Shown piece by piece: positions 34,190-43,575 of a DNA stretch of 64,000 nt; the stretch's first letter is position 1, and each line of letters opens with the position of its first letter. Source of the stretch: Corynebacterium callunae DSM 20147 (GTDB lineage Bacteria > Actinomycetota > Actinomycetes > Mycobacteriales > Mycobacteriaceae); assembly GCF_000344785.1 (NCBI RefSeq), contig NC_020506.1:1674001-1738000 (forward strand), in the 5' to 3' direction. Below the pieces are notes generated by a model. It ran no database searches and was not told the DNA's origin. It worked only from the letters and a program-made list of their open reading frames with translations. The position numbers were made by a program, and so were the translations under genes.

Positions 34190-34303
34190 TCTCTTTGGAA
34201 GAAGCTAGGCGAAAGGGCGTAAGTACTTGCCATTTAATCCTCAGCATCGCTCGGATCAGTCGGAGATGTCGATGAAAATGCACCAGGAGCCGTGGAGAGC
34301 AGC

Positions 34304-35809
34304 ATGGTAGAAAACAACGTAGCTAAAAAGGCGGTCGCTAAAAAGACCGCACGTAAGACCGCACGCAAGGCAGCGCCTCGCGTCGCCGCGCCTTTGGGCA
34401 GCCAGGACACCCCGGTTGTTGCAACGGCGCCTGAGTCTGCGCGCACCATTGACGCAACTGTGTCTTCCCCAGCCATCGAGGTTGTAGAAGACGATGCTGC
34501 AGAAACCAGCACCGCTCCCCGCAAGACTGCTGCTAAGAAGACAGCGAAGAAAGCTGCCAAGAAGACTGCCCGTAAGGCTCCAGCTAAAAAAGCTGCTGCC
34601 AAGAAGGCCGCTCCTAAGGCTGCGCCTGAGACTGTTGCAGATGAGGAACCTCAGGTTGTCGCAGATGAGGATGATCTCATCACCGAAGACGATCCAGATT
34701 TCGTACCCGATGATGATTTTGTTGATGATCTCGGCGAGGAAGATGACGAGGACGGTGTCGAAGCGCTTGGTGAAGAAGCTGTAGACGAAGAGGACGATGA
34801 CGGGTCCTCAGTTTGGGATGAAGATGAGTCTGCAACCCTGCGTCAAGCTCGCAAAGATGCCGAGCTAACTGCTTCTGCTGACTCCGTTCGTGCTTACCTG
34901 AAGCAAATCGGTAAGGTCGCGCTGCTTAATGCTGAGCAGGAAGTCTCCTTGGCTAAGCGCATTGAAGCTGGTCTTTATGCCACTCACCGTATGGAGGAGA
35001 TGGAAGAGGCTTTTGCTGCTGGCGATAAGGATGCAAAACTTACCCCAGCTGTAAAGCGCGATTTGCGTGCGATTGCTCGTGATGGCCGCAAGGCTAAAAA
35101 CCACCTACTTGAAGCTAACTTGCGTCTGGTTGTGTCCTTGGCAAAGCGTTATACCGGTCGCGGTATGGCTTTCCTTGACCTCATCCAGGAAGGCAACCTT
35201 GGTCTAATCCGCGCTGTGGAGAAGTTCGACTACTCCAAGGGTTATAAGTTCTCTACCTATGCAACGTGGTGGATTCGCCAGGCAATTACCCGCGCTATGG
35301 CGGACCAGGCTCGTACCATTCGTATTCCGGTTCACATGGTCGAAGTTATTAATAAGCTTGGTCGCATTCAGCGTGAGCTGCTGCAGGAATTGGGTCGCGA
35401 ACCTACCCCACAGGAACTCTCCAAGGAAATGGATATTTCCGAAGAGAAAGTACTGGAAATTCAGCAGTATGCGCGTGAGCCAATCTCCCTGGATCAAACC
35501 ATCGGTGATGAAGGCGATAGCCAGCTTGGGGACTTCATTGAAGACTCTGAGGCTGTTGTTGCAGTTGACGCCGTCTCCTTCACCCTCTTGCAGGATCAGC
35601 TCCAAGATGTTCTGGAGACCCTTTCTGAGCGTGAAGCTGGCGTTGTGAAGCTGCGCTTTGGCCTTACTGACGGAATGCCTCGCACTTTAGACGAAATCGG
35701 TCAGGTCTACGGTGTTACCCGTGAGCGTATCCGCCAGATTGAGTCCAAGACTATGTCTAAGCTGCGCCACCCATCTCGTTCCCAGGTGCTGCGCGATTAC
35801 CTAGACTAA
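34304..35809 (+). CDS. sigA: Primary RNA polymerase sigma factor SigA
   Basis: Housekeeping group 1 sigma factor (RpoD/HrdB type). ATG at 34304 has GGAGAG four bases upstream; the GTG at 34292 is an alternative. The 501-residue product opens with Lys/Ala/Arg-rich repeats ([18 protein letters not shown]; later [19 protein letters not shown]), then an acidic stretch (residues about 130-180), and then regions 1.2-4: [16 protein letters not shown], 2.4 [20 protein letters not shown], region 3 [18 protein letters not shown], region 4 [20 protein letters not shown]. Monocistronic with a strong terminator and probably two promoters. Confidence 0.97.
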   Translation: MVENNVAKKAVAKKTARKTARKAAPRVAAPLGSQDTPVVATAPESARTIDATVSSPAIEVVEDDAAETSTAPRKTAAKKTAKKAAKKTARKAPAKKAAAKKAAPKAAPETVADEEPQVVADEDDLITEDDPDFVPDDDFVDDLGEEDDEDGVEALGEEAVDEEDDDGSSVWDEDESATLRQARKDAELTASADSVRAYLKQIGKVALLNAEQEVSLAKRIEAGLYATHRMEEMEEAFAAGDKDAKLTPAVKRDLRAIARDGRKAKNHLLEANLRLVVSLAKRYTGRGMAFLDLIQEGNLGLIRAVEKFDYSKGYKFSTYATWWIRQAITRAMADQARTIRIPVHMVEVINKLGRIQRELLQELGREPTPQELSKEMDISEEKVLEIQQYAREPISLDQTIGDEGDSQLGDFIEDSEAVVAVDAVSFTLLQDQLQDVLETLSEREAGVVKLRFGLTDGMPRTLDEIGQVYGVTRERIRQIESKTMSKLRHPSRSQVLRDYLD

Positions 35810-35829
35810 AGGTTTTATGCAGCATAAGA

Positions 35830-35870
35830 GGGGCAGGGACTGTGATTATCACAGTCCCTGCCCCTTTTTT
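35830..35870. terminator. Bidirectional terminator after sigA
   Basis: GGGGCAGGGACTGTGA and TCACAGTCCCTGCCCC, a 16-bp stem with a two-base loop, followed by TTTTTT on the plus strand; it lies a few bases from the convergent DUF418 gene end. Confidence 0.93.
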
Positions 35871-35876
35871 CGTGGC

Positions 35877-37166
35877 TTAGTTTAGTGCGCGTTGCGGTGA
35901 AACATAGGGATCTTGCAAGCCTTCTTTGCCATATGCAAGATAACGATGAGCCGCCTCAAAAGGTCCGCGTTTATGGGCCAACTCAAGGGCAAATGCCCCA
36001 AGAAGCGTAAACAGCCACACACCACCGGCGATCGCAGCTGAGACTAAAATACCGCCTCCGATGCCAACTCCCAGCGTGAATTTTTGGGTAAGCACCAAGA
36101 AGATGATGGATTGCGCAACATATCCACTCATCGAGCGTGCTCCCAACGCCGCCACCATCCGAACTGGCCACGCAATCTTATAGCCCTGCCCTGTCGCCGA
36201 AGCTTGATCTAAACGACGCTGCAAAGGCTGCACCGCAAGAGCAACAACCGCGACAATGCCGGGTCCACTAAATGGCCCAAAAGCTTGATTGAGGTAATAG
36301 AAGGTGTTGGCGTAACTATTGGGCAAAACCCCAATCTCAGCAAGCCCCCACGGCAGACCAATTAGTAGGGCAATTGCCAAGAACACGGCTACAGCAATCC
36401 ACAGTGGCTTCTTAAATTCATCTACACGAGACAACACCCGGTGCCGTGCGGCAATAAAACCCACGATCATTACTGGCATGAGCATCATCAATTCAGAGGG
36501 GATTGCAGCGAACTGCGCCACCAAAATAATCAAGCCCAAGAGTACGTATTCACCATAAGATTTGGTGCTGAAGTCAACCGCCCCGGAGCTGAGAGAAACT
36601 TCCGGTATATCGACCAAAAATGGCAAAATAACGGTGGACCCGAGGGTGAAGAAAATAGATAACACCGCCAATAATCCGGCAAGCATCCATAGGAATTCAT
36701 CTTTTAGAGTGATAATCAGCGCAAAAAGTACACCGGCCACACCATAGAAAAACATGATGTCACCCCAAAAAAGGAACACCATATGGATTAGACCCAGCAG
36801 TGCTAAGAATGCATATCTGCGCATTACTACTGCACGGGCTTTAGTAATCGGATACTCACGGCGCCACAGGCTCAAAACAATCATGCCCACGCCATAACCC
36901 AAGAGGGTTGAAAACATCGGCAATCCGCGGACATGCACAAACATTGCTGCAAAAAGTGCATAACTGCGCTCCCAAATGGAATCATGCATAATTCCACCTA
37001 GTCGGGCACTGCTATACACAATTGTCGGGGTAAGCCATGCAGTTGCTACATTCGCGAGAGCAATGCCCAATAGCGCTAGTCCACGCGCAATATCAGGTGC
37101 CAAGATTCTATGGGAGGATGCCGAACGCTGAGGTCGAGCGTTATCCTTCGGCAATACTTCAGACAC
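35877..37166 (-). CDS. DUF418 family integral membrane protein
   Basis: Polytopic membrane protein, 429 residues, about ten helices. The N-terminal RILAPDIARGLALLGIALANV and the C-terminal ERGPFEAAHRYLAYG-like end (KRGPFEAAHRYLAYGKEGLQ) are DUF418 hallmarks, distantly related to acyltransferase/heparan-N-acetyltransferase-type membrane proteins. Function in Corynebacterium unknown; transport or acyl modification at the envelope is speculative. ATG 37166 with a short gap to the terminator of the preceding gene. Independent unit. Confidence 0.88.
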   Translation of the reverse strand: MSEVLPKDNARPQRSASSHRILAPDIARGLALLGIALANVATAWLTPTIVYSSARLGGIMHDSIWERSYALFAAMFVHVRGLPMFSTLLGYGVGMIVLSLWRREYPITKARAVVMRRYAFLALLGLIHMVFLFWGDIMFFYGVAGVLFALIITLKDEFLWMLAGLLAVLSIFFTLGSTVILPFLVDIPEVSLSSGAVDFSTKSYGEYVLLGLIILVAQFAAIPSELMMLMPVMIVGFIAARHRVLSRVDEFKKPLWIAVAVFLAIALLIGLPWGLAEIGVLPNSYANTFYYLNQAFGPFSGPGIVAVVALAVQPLQRRLDQASATGQGYKIAWPVRMVAALGARSMSGYVAQSIIFLVLTQKFTLGVGIGGGILVSAAIAGGVWLFTLLGAFALELAHKRGPFEAAHRYLAYGKEGLQDPYVSPQRALN

Positions 37167-37196
37167 TGGGTTTCCCTATTTCTTTTGATAGACATC

Positions 37197-37229
37197 AAAA
37201 GTGCCCAGACCTTCGAGGCCTGGGCACTG
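37197..37229 (-). terminator. Terminator of the DUF4190-like gene
   Basis: GTGCCCAG/CTGGGCAC stem with AAAA on the downstream plus-strand side, i.e. GTGCCCAGGCC...GGTCTGGGCACTTTTG on the minus strand, eight bases after the stop. Confidence 0.85.
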
Positions 37230-37236
37230 TGCAATT

Positions 37237-37773
37237 TTAGAATGAGTTGTTGAGGGTTTCTTCAACGCATAGCTGCTGCGCAGTAACGTCTGCATTTTCG
37301 CCGTTAAAGCAATCAAGTATTCCGGAGTTGCTGACTAGGACAGTGATCGCGATAACTGACACCACAATTATTACCAGGGTGACAATAGACAGTGTCAGTC
37401 CGGTAATGGAGAATCCGCGTCGTTTTGCAGCTCCAGTAAATTTACGTCCCTTAGCCAGTGCAATGATGGATACAATGATGCCCGCAATCGCCAGGATAGG
37501 GGAAAGCAAGGAAAGAATTGCTAAAGGTCCCCCGAATGCAGCAAGCAACGTAATTAAAGCGGCGATACCTAGGCCAAGAGCCCATTTGGCAATTTTATTG
37601 TCACCAACATTTAGTGGAGAATTTTCAAAACCACCGGCATATGCACTCCCATTAATCTGGGGAGTCTCCCCCGCTCCGCCACCGTAGTTTCCAGAGTAGG
37701 AGCCGTAGTTGGGGGTGTTTCCCTGTGGCTGGGGATCGTTTGGCTCTCCGTAGGGGTAATTAGGAGTGGTCAT
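37237..37773 (-). CDS. DUF4190-like small membrane protein with Pro/Gly/Tyr-rich N-terminus
   Basis: 178 residues. N-terminal 45 residues are disordered and rich in Asn, Pro, Gly and Tyr (MTTPNYPYGEPNDPQPQGN). Two or three helices follow: WALGLGIAALITLLAAFGG, PLAILSLLSPILAIAGIIVS and a later GLTLSIVTLVIIVVSVIAIT. The loop between them (KGRKFTGAAKRRGFSI) is basic. This layout matches DUF4190 proteins, small membrane proteins of unknown role common in actinobacteria. The C-terminus has two Cys (LDCF, QLCV) that may form a disulfide outside the cell. Confidence 0.75.
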   Translation of the reverse strand: MTTPNYPYGEPNDPQPQGNTPNYGSYSGNYGGGAGETPQINGSAYAGGFENSPLNVGDNKIAKWALGLGIAALITLLAAFGGPLAILSLLSPILAIAGIIVSIIALAKGRKFTGAAKRRGFSITGLTLSIVTLVIIVVSVIAITVLVSNSGILDCFNGENADVTAQQLCVEETLNNSF

Positions 37774-37812
37774 ATCGTGGCCTTCCTCGGTTGATTTTTG
37801 TATCCAAACAAG

Positions 37813-37848
37813 GATACCCTCACGCCCCTATTCAGGGAGTGAGGGTAT
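37813..37848 (-). terminator. Terminator of the helicase gene
   Basis: ATACCCTCAC-type stem with GTGAGGGTAT, 10 bp plus CCC/GGG extension; on the minus strand it is followed by CCTTGTTTG. It lies 25 bases after the helicase stop. Confidence 0.75.
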
Positions 37849-37872
37849 GTATTTTGCAATGAAAACGTTACG

Positions 37873-39585
37873 TTACCATTTGCGCAGATAAGCAATTCTT
37901 TCCCGCAATTGCTCAGCAGTACACAGTGCAGTGGGTGGGCCACCACAGTGCTTGCGTGCCTCGGTGTGGATGGCACCATGTGGACGGCCAGTCCTACCAG
38001 AGGTAATAGATACTAAGGTATTAAGTTCCTTGCGCAGCTTCGGAATCTCATCACTTGCTACCGACTCTACTGGCTTTTCCAGGATTTCTGCCTCGCGCTG
38101 TTTTTGTTTCTCCAGCTCGCGGCGTCGCTTCTCCTCAGCTTCTCGGGCATCAAGTTGTTCTTCTTGACGCTTACGCAACAACTCACGCATCTGTTCTGCG
38201 TCGAGAAGCCCCGGTAGGCCGAGGTAATCGGCCTCCTCGGCGGAACCGCTGAAGGTTCCCGTGCCGTAGGTGGAACCATCATAAATCAGGGAATCTAGCT
38301 CAGCCTCAGCGCCCAGCGACTCATATTTGGGCAACAGGTCCGGCTCAGATTCCTTGCGGTTGGCATCTTGAAGCAGCTCATCATCCCAGCCTTCCTTGGG
38401 GCGATGTGGTTTGCCCAGCACGTGATCGCGCGATACTTCCAACTTTTCAGCCAATTCCAGCAGTACTGGAACTGAAGGCAGGAAGACAGATGCGGTTTCA
38501 CCAGGCATACGAGAACGCACAAAACGTCCAATAGCCTGCGCAAAAAACAGCGGAGTGGACGCCGAGGTGGCATAAACCCCCACCGCCAATCGCGGCACGT
38601 CCACGCCTTCAGACACCATGCGCACCGCCACCATCCACTCATCTGTGGAAGCAGAGAACTCATCAATGCGCTCAGAGGCACCGGCTTCATCAGAAAGAAT
38701 CACGGAAACTGGCGTGGAGGACATTGTGCCCAAGATTTTGGCATAGGCACGCGCCGTCTTGGTATCAGAGGCAATAACCAAGCCGCCAGCATCGGGAATA
38801 TTCTGACGCAGCTGCATAAGCCGGGTATGTGCCGCTGAGAGCACCGCCGGAATCCAGTCGCCCTTAGGGTCCAGTGCGGTACGCCAAGCCTTGGCGGTTT
38901 GCTCAAGGTTGAGCGGTTCACCAAGTCGGGCGGCGTATTCTTCGCCAGCGCTATCTCTCCACCGAGCTTCACCGGAATAGGCCAAGAAGACCACCGGGCG
39001 GACTACGCCATCAGCAAGAGCTTCGGAATAGCCATAGGTATGGTCCGATTGGGACACCATATGCCCTTCGGAATCCTCCTGATAACGCACAAAAGGAATC
39101 GGAGAATCATCAGAGCGGAAAGGAGTACCAGTTAGTGCGAGGCGGTGTTCCGCATCGCGATAAGCCTGGCTAATACCCTCGCCCCAGCTCTTGGCGTCAC
39201 CACCGTGGTGAATCTCATCGAGGATCACCAAAGTACGGCGTGCCATGGCCAGCTGATAATGCTTAAAAGGATGCATTGCCACCTGGGCATAGGTCACGCA
39301 AATGCCGTCATAAGCCGGGTTGATGCTGCCTGAGTTTTTAAACTCTGGGTCAAGCGCCAATCCAACTCGAGCTGCAGAATGAGACCACTGCACTTTCAGG
39401 TGCTCGGTAGGAACCACCACAATGATGCGGTCAACTGTGCGGGAGGCCTTCAATTCCGTGGCCACGCGCAACGCAAACGTGGTCTTTCCTGCGCCGGGGG
39501 TTGCCACAGCCAGGAAGTCACGGGGCTTTTCCGACAGGTATTTATCTAGAGCTGCGCGCTGCCACGCTCTTAGATTTGAACTCAC
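37873..39585 (-). CDS. DEAD/DEAH-box SF2 helicase (ResIII-type)
   Basis: SF2 helicase of the UvrB/ResIII branch. The 570-residue product has an N-terminal Q-like motif (LRAWQRAALDKYL), Walker A ATPGAGKTT (28-36), motif II VILDEIHHGGD (around 120), motif III-like LTGTPFRSD, and motif VI AIGRFVRSR. The C-terminal 130 residues are charged and predicted coiled (EEQLDAREAEEKRRRELEK), then a small basic domain. Its start overlaps the end of the DUF3039 gene by four bases, so the two are translationally coupled. No nuclease domain is seen. Substrate unknown. Confidence 0.9.
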   Translation of the reverse strand: MSSNLRAWQRAALDKYLSEKPRDFLAVATPGAGKTTFALRVATELKASRTVDRIIVVVPTEHLKVQWSHSAARVGLALDPEFKNSGSINPAYDGICVTYAQVAMHPFKHYQLAMARRTLVILDEIHHGGDAKSWGEGISQAYRDAEHRLALTGTPFRSDDSPIPFVRYQEDSEGHMVSQSDHTYGYSEALADGVVRPVVFLAYSGEARWRDSAGEEYAARLGEPLNLEQTAKAWRTALDPKGDWIPAVLSAAHTRLMQLRQNIPDAGGLVIASDTKTARAYAKILGTMSSTPVSVILSDEAGASERIDEFSASTDEWMVAVRMVSEGVDVPRLAVGVYATSASTPLFFAQAIGRFVRSRMPGETASVFLPSVPVLLELAEKLEVSRDHVLGKPHRPKEGWDDELLQDANRKESEPDLLPKYESLGAEAELDSLIYDGSTYGTGTFSGSAEEADYLGLPGLLDAEQMRELLRKRQEEQLDAREAEEKRRRELEKQKQREAEILEKPVESVASDEIPKLRKELNTLVSITSGRTGRPHGAIHTEARKHCGGPPTALCTAEQLRERIAYLRKW

Positions 39586-39821
39586 TTCCTACGCAGACCC
39601 TTAAAAATTCTCTCGCAGTCCGGGCACACAGGTGAACCGGGCTTGGCTTGTTTGGTCACTGGGAATGTTTCCCCGCACAGGGCAACAACCATGCGACCAC
39701 TAACGGCTGATTCCACGATTTGATCCTTTTTCACATAGTGAAAAAACTTCGGGGTGTCATCGCTAGTCGCGTTATCTTCCCTGACATCGGGGCGTTCAAT
39801 GGTCTTCGTTGTCGTTCTCAC
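39582..39821 (-). CDS. DUF3039 protein (small zinc-binding candidate)
   Basis: 79 residues. MRTTTKTIERPDVREDN then the core FFHYVKKDQIVESAVSGRMVVALCGETFPVTKQAKPGSP and VCPDCERIFKGLRRK. The pattern H-x-Y ... C ... CPDC resembles a zinc-binding site (three Cys plus a His), as expected of DUF3039. The stop overlaps the helicase start (ATGA), and the pair is conserved across actinobacteria as far as I recall. Likely a partner or accessory of the helicase. Divergent from the DUF3099 gene. Confidence 0.88.
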   Translation of the reverse strand: MRTTTKTIERPDVREDNATSDDTPKFFHYVKKDQIVESAVSGRMVVALCGETFPVTKQAKPGSPVCPDCERIFKGLRRK

Positions 39822-39878
39822 TTAATCTATAATGCCCCAAATTCCTCGGTTGCCGCTAAACGGACTACCCTGTTCCCT

Positions 39879-40367
39879 ATGAACCAGCGGAAACACCGTC
39901 AATCCGGGGACACCGGTGCGTCGGAAAATTCCTCTTCCAAACGCTTTAAAGGTATTTTTCATCGCCCCGAAGTGCTGTTAATTACCGATAAAAAGCGCAC
40001 CCCCATGCAAGATTTACGCCATCGCAAGCGGCTATATAATGTGATTCAGGCTGCGCGTATTCCGCTGCTTATTGTGGCTGGTTTGTCCTGGATGGTGTGG
40101 CACCTGTGGTTTTTGGCGGTCATTCTATTTATCATCTCGGTGCCTTTGCCATGGGTTGCTGTGGTGATTGCCAATGGCCAGGGTGAACCCCGGGATAAGC
40201 GGGAAAAGAATGTCTATAAACCAGCGCTGGTGCGCGAGCAAAATGAACAAGCTCGTTTAGAGGCTCGTCGCGCCGCGGAATTAAAACAGAATAATACTGC
40301 AGCACTTGATGCACCCCGACCTTTTGAAGGTCTCATTATTGATGCCGACACCAACGAGGATTCCTAA
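39879..40367 (+). CDS. DUF3099 membrane protein
   Basis: 162 residues. Start ATG 39879 lies seven bases after TACCCT (39866-39871), a leaderless arrangement; the longer frame to 39720 overlaps the divergent DUF3039 gene. A soluble basic N-terminus (EVLLITDKKRTPMQDLRHRK) is followed by two helices (IPLLIVAGLSWMVWHLWF and FLAVILFIISVPLPWVAVVI) and a charged C-terminal helix (REQNEQARLEARRAAELKQ). Function unknown; DUF3099 proteins are actinobacterial. Followed after six bases by the methyltransferase, so probably co-transcribed with it. Confidence 0.85.
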   Translation: MNQRKHRQSGDTGASENSSSKRFKGIFHRPEVLLITDKKRTPMQDLRHRKRLYNVIQAARIPLLIVAGLSWMVWHLWFLAVILFIISVPLPWVAVVIANGQGEPRDKREKNVYKPALVREQNEQARLEARRAAELKQNNTAALDAPRPFEGLIIDADTNEDS

Positions 40368-40373
40368 AAATTT

Positions 40374-41909
40374 ATGAGTGATCGATCCCCTCTCACCGCT
40401 GCTGCGGCTGATCTTAAACAAACCTTCAAAAGGATTGGCTTTAGCTCCACCGGTATCAACAACTTGCTGGGCCCTGATTACAGCCAAGCTTTGTACGCCG
40501 GTCAGCCGGCGGCGGTGCGCTACTACCTCGACTCCCAGGATCCTTCGGACCTGAACTTCGCCCTACGGGCGTTGGTGTTACGCGACCGGGTGCGCGTCGA
40601 TAAGCTTTCAGGTTTGTTGGGGGCACAGACCTTAAAGGCGCTTGTCGACGCCGACCTCATCGCAATTGATGGGGACAAGGCGCAAGTGTTGTTTGATGTG
40701 CGTCCACATTTAATTGCTGGACGCCAGCAATGGGTATTTTCCGATGCTGATGCGGCTATGACCCAGCACATTCCCGGTCCTGACCACGTTTTGGGAGTGG
40801 GAGCGGCAAGTTTGTCTTTGCTGCAGGCCACTCCGACCTCCCCTACTGGCAGTGTGTTGGATCTGGGCACCGGTTCTGGCATTCAGGTGCTTGGTCAGGC
40901 TGGGGTCGCCGAATCTATTACTGCTACTGATGTGCACCCTCGCGCACTGGACTTTGCCGAGGCCACCTTAGTGGATTCTGGCATCGAAGTAGAGCTTTTG
41001 GAGGGCAGTTGGTTTGAGCCAGTTGCTGGCCGCAGCTTTGACCGTATTATTGCCAATCCTCCTTTTGTAGTAGGTCCGGCGGAGATTTCCCATGTGTACC
41101 GCGATTCCGGCATGGATTTAGATGGTGCAACCAAATTGGTTGTCGAGGAAGCTTGTACCCACCTTGCTCCCGGTGGCACCGCTCACCTCTTGGGTGCCTG
41201 GGTGCATTCTGCCGGCCAGTCTTGGCAAAACCGCGTGGCTGAGTGGCTGCCTGATGAGGGTTTTGTGGCCTGGATTATTGAACGGGATGCCGTAAGCCCC
41301 GCCCAATATGTGGCAACCTGGCTGGCCGATGAATCCTTGGATCTGCGCAGTGAGGAAGCTGCCGCGCGTACTACTGCCTGGCTAAAGCATTTTGATAACG
41401 CTGCAGTGACTGGAGTTGGCTTCGGATTTATCGCGATCCAGCGTTTGGCTGGCGACGAGGCAGAGTTGAAATCCGACATTTTGGCTGAGTCTATGACTCA
41501 ATACTTTGAAGATCCGCTCGGCCCGGAGGTGGAAGAATATTTTGCCCGCAATGAATGGTTGCGTGCGCAGACTCGCTCTTCGATTCTCTCCAGCACCTTT
41601 AGTGTGCGCCCCGGTGTAGCCCGCGAAGATATTAGCCTTTCGGACGTGGAGGAAGGTATGGGCTTTAAAGCTATGACCAAGCGCCTAACCCGCACCGATG
41701 GGCCACGCTGGAGCCACGATATTGATAGCCACATTGGCGCTATTGTTGCTGGCCTTCATCCGCAGGGATTGGCTTTGGAAGAAATAATTGAGATGTACGC
41801 GATGTCTCAAGGCGTGGAGGGTGAAGACCTACACAATGACGTGATTTCCGCGATTGTTGATCTCATCCGCCACGGCCTTGTACTGCCCGCAGATCTCTTG
41901 GAGCGCTAA
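40374..41909 (+). CDS. SAM-dependent methyltransferase with NPPF motif and N-terminal extension
   Basis: 511 residues. An N-terminal winged-helix-like region (1-150) precedes a class I methyltransferase core: VLDLGTGSGIQVLG (SAM motif I, about 162), ITATDVHPRALDFAE, and IIANPPFVVGP (motif IV, about 225), typical of PrmC/HemK- and RsmC-type enzymes that methylate glutamine or guanine amide nitrogen. The C-terminal 250 residues do not match a known domain. Members of this family in actinobacteria are uncharacterised; release factor or rRNA methylation is possible. It sits six bases after DUF3099 and three before dtd. Confidence 0.85.
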   Translation: MSDRSPLTAAAADLKQTFKRIGFSSTGINNLLGPDYSQALYAGQPAAVRYYLDSQDPSDLNFALRALVLRDRVRVDKLSGLLGAQTLKALVDADLIAIDGDKAQVLFDVRPHLIAGRQQWVFSDADAAMTQHIPGPDHVLGVGAASLSLLQATPTSPTGSVLDLGTGSGIQVLGQAGVAESITATDVHPRALDFAEATLVDSGIEVELLEGSWFEPVAGRSFDRIIANPPFVVGPAEISHVYRDSGMDLDGATKLVVEEACTHLAPGGTAHLLGAWVHSAGQSWQNRVAEWLPDEGFVAWIIERDAVSPAQYVATWLADESLDLRSEEAAARTTAWLKHFDNAAVTGVGFGFIAIQRLAGDEAELKSDILAESMTQYFEDPLGPEVEEYFARNEWLRAQTRSSILSSTFSVRPGVAREDISLSDVEEGMGFKAMTKRLTRTDGPRWSHDIDSHIGAIVAGLHPQGLALEEIIEMYAMSQGVEGEDLHNDVISAIVDLIRHGLVLPADLLER

Positions 41910-41912
41910 GCA

Positions 41913-42347
41913 ATGAAAGCAGTATTAACCCGCGTTAGTTCCGCCAGTGTCACCGTAGATGGTGAGATTGTCGGCGCGATTGATTGCCCAGATACCGGCG
42001 GTATTCTCGCGCTTGTTGGTGTTGGTACTGCAGATAAAGACGACGCTTGGGAAACGATGGTGCGCAAGATCGCAGAGCTGCGAATTTTAGATAATGAGCT
42101 CTCTGTCAGTGATGCAGGTGCACCGGTCTTGTTGGTTAGCCAATTCACGCTTATGGGACGCACCGCCAAAGGCCGCCGACCTTCCTGGTCCGATGCTGCG
42201 CCAGGCGAGGTGGCGGCTCCGATTATTGAGCAAATCGCCACCGGGTTGCGCGCCCGCGGCATTGTGGTTGAACAAGGACGCTTCGGAGCGATGATGAAAG
42301 TTAGCTCCGTTAACGAAGGTCCTTTTACTGTGCTGGTTGAGTGCTAG
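41913..42347 (+). CDS. dtd: D-aminoacyl-tRNA deacylase
   Basis: Removes D-amino acids wrongly attached to tRNA (and glycine from tRNA-Ala). The 144-residue product starts [20 protein letters not shown] and has the two signatures of [23 protein letters not shown] (SQFTL) and [11 protein letters not shown] (the NxGP cis-proline loop that rejects L-amino acids). Start ATG 41913, three bases after the upstream stop. End of the DUF3099-methyltransferase-dtd run. Confidence 0.97.
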   Translation: MKAVLTRVSSASVTVDGEIVGAIDCPDTGGILALVGVGTADKDDAWETMVRKIAELRILDNELSVSDAGAPVLLVSQFTLMGRTAKGRRPSWSDAAPGEVAAPIIEQIATGLRARGIVVEQGRFGAMMKVSSVNEGPFTVLVEC

Positions 42348-42463
42348 ATCACTTTTAGCTGAATTTTATTCAAAAGTCTTTTTCCTAAATTCTTTCAATA
42401 AGTCAAGCTTGAAGACTTGTTAATTTATAACATTTGGCGAATATTTTAAATTTGTCATTTACG

Positions 42464-42490
42464 GGGAACTATTTCTATAGAGGAACCGTT
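42464..42490 (+). promoter_or_regulatory. SigH-type promoter of sigB
   Basis: GGGAAC (42464-42469) and CGTT (42487-42490), 17 bases apart, fit the SigH consensus GGAAT/GTT. The sigB start is 35 bases downstream. From what I recall, C. glutamicum sigB is also SigH-dependent. Confidence 0.6.
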
Positions 42491-42524
42491 GAACCTCTTG
42501 AACAGCGAAATTAGGAGGCCAGTT

Positions 42525-43520
42525 ATGACAGCACCGTCCGCACAGGATCTCGCCGCAACTGAACGGGAGGTTGACCCAGGTAGCCGTAGAGGTCAAACCA
42601 ACGACAATCCTTCACAGGACCTTGTTCGCGTTTATCTCAACGGCATCGGCAAGACTGCTCTGCTCAGCGCAGAAGATGAGGTTGAGCTCGCACAGACCAT
42701 TGAAGTTGGTTTGTATGCAGAGCACCTACTTAAGGATTCCGAGGAGCCACTAACTCGCGCTATGAAGCGTGACCTCAAGGTTCTTGTCAAAGACGGCAAG
42801 AAGGCTCGCGCTCACCTTTTGGAAGCCAACCTACGCTTGGTTGTCTCCCTGGCAAAGCGTTATACCGGCCGTGGTATGCCACTGTTGGATCTCATTCAAG
42901 AGGGCAACCTCGGACTAATTCGCGCCATGGAAAAGTTTGATTATTCCAAGGGCTTTAAATTCTCCACCTATGCAACTTGGTGGATCCGTCAGGCCATCAC
43001 TCGTGGCATGGCAGACCAGTCCCGCACTATCCGCCTCCCGGTCCACTTGGTGGAGCAGGTAAATAAGCTCTCCCGCATCAAGCGTGAGATGTACCAACAC
43101 CTTGGCCGTGAAGCCACCAATGAAGAACTCGCTGAAGAGTCCGGCATTGATGAATCCAAGATCGAGATGCTGCTGCGCCAATCCCGCGATCCAGTAAGCC
43201 TGGATATGCCTGTTGGTGCCGATGAAGAAGCTCCTTTGGGTGACTTCATCGAGGATTCTGAGGCAACTGATGCAGAATCTGCAGTGGTAGCGTCCATGCG
43301 CCACTCTGATATCCGCGCAGTCCTTGGCACCCTAGAGCCACGTGAACAAGACGTTATTCGTCTGCGTTATGGCCTTGACGATGGTGTTCCTCGCACCCTT
43401 GATCAGATTGGTCGTCGCTTCGGACTCTCTCGTGAGCGTGTCCGTCAAATTGAGCGTGAAGTTATGAGCAAGCTGCGTGATGGAGAGCGTGCCTCCCGCC
43501 TTCGCGAGTACGCACAGTAA
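42525..43520 (+). CDS. sigB: Principal-like RNA polymerase sigma factor SigB
   Basis: Group 2 sigma factor active at the exponential-to-stationary transition and under stress. ATG 42525 is preceded by AGGAGG with six bases between, decisive against the TTG at 42489. The 331-residue product has [16 protein letters not shown] (1.2), [20 protein letters not shown] and [20 protein letters not shown] (2.1-2.4), INxL-like [16 protein letters not shown] (3), and [19 protein letters not shown] (4.2). Unlike SigA it lacks the long basic/acidic N-terminal extension. Strong terminator after it. It lies just before dtxR. Confidence 0.97.
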   Translation: MTAPSAQDLAATEREVDPGSRRGQTNDNPSQDLVRVYLNGIGKTALLSAEDEVELAQTIEVGLYAEHLLKDSEEPLTRAMKRDLKVLVKDGKKARAHLLEANLRLVVSLAKRYTGRGMPLLDLIQEGNLGLIRAMEKFDYSKGFKFSTYATWWIRQAITRGMADQSRTIRLPVHLVEQVNKLSRIKREMYQHLGREATNEELAEESGIDESKIEMLLRQSRDPVSLDMPVGADEEAPLGDFIEDSEATDAESAVVASMRHSDIRAVLGTLEPREQDVIRLRYGLDDGVPRTLDQIGRRFGLSRERVRQIEREVMSKLRDGERASRLREYAQ

Positions 43521-43542
43521 ATTCCCCCTGTGTTTTTAAACT

Positions 43543-43575
43543 AAGCGCCGAGTGCTTTTGCACTCGGCGCTTTTT
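43543..43575 (+). terminator. Terminator of sigB
   Basis: AAGCGCCGAGTGC, loop TTTT, GCACTCGGCGCTTTTT. 13-bp GC-rich stem with T-run. Confidence 0.93.

Noticed and set aside
34234..34602. Ala/Val-rich minus-strand ORF at the sigA N-terminus
   Set aside because: Complement of the Lys/Ala repeat codons of sigA; apparent hydrophobicity is an artefact of that.
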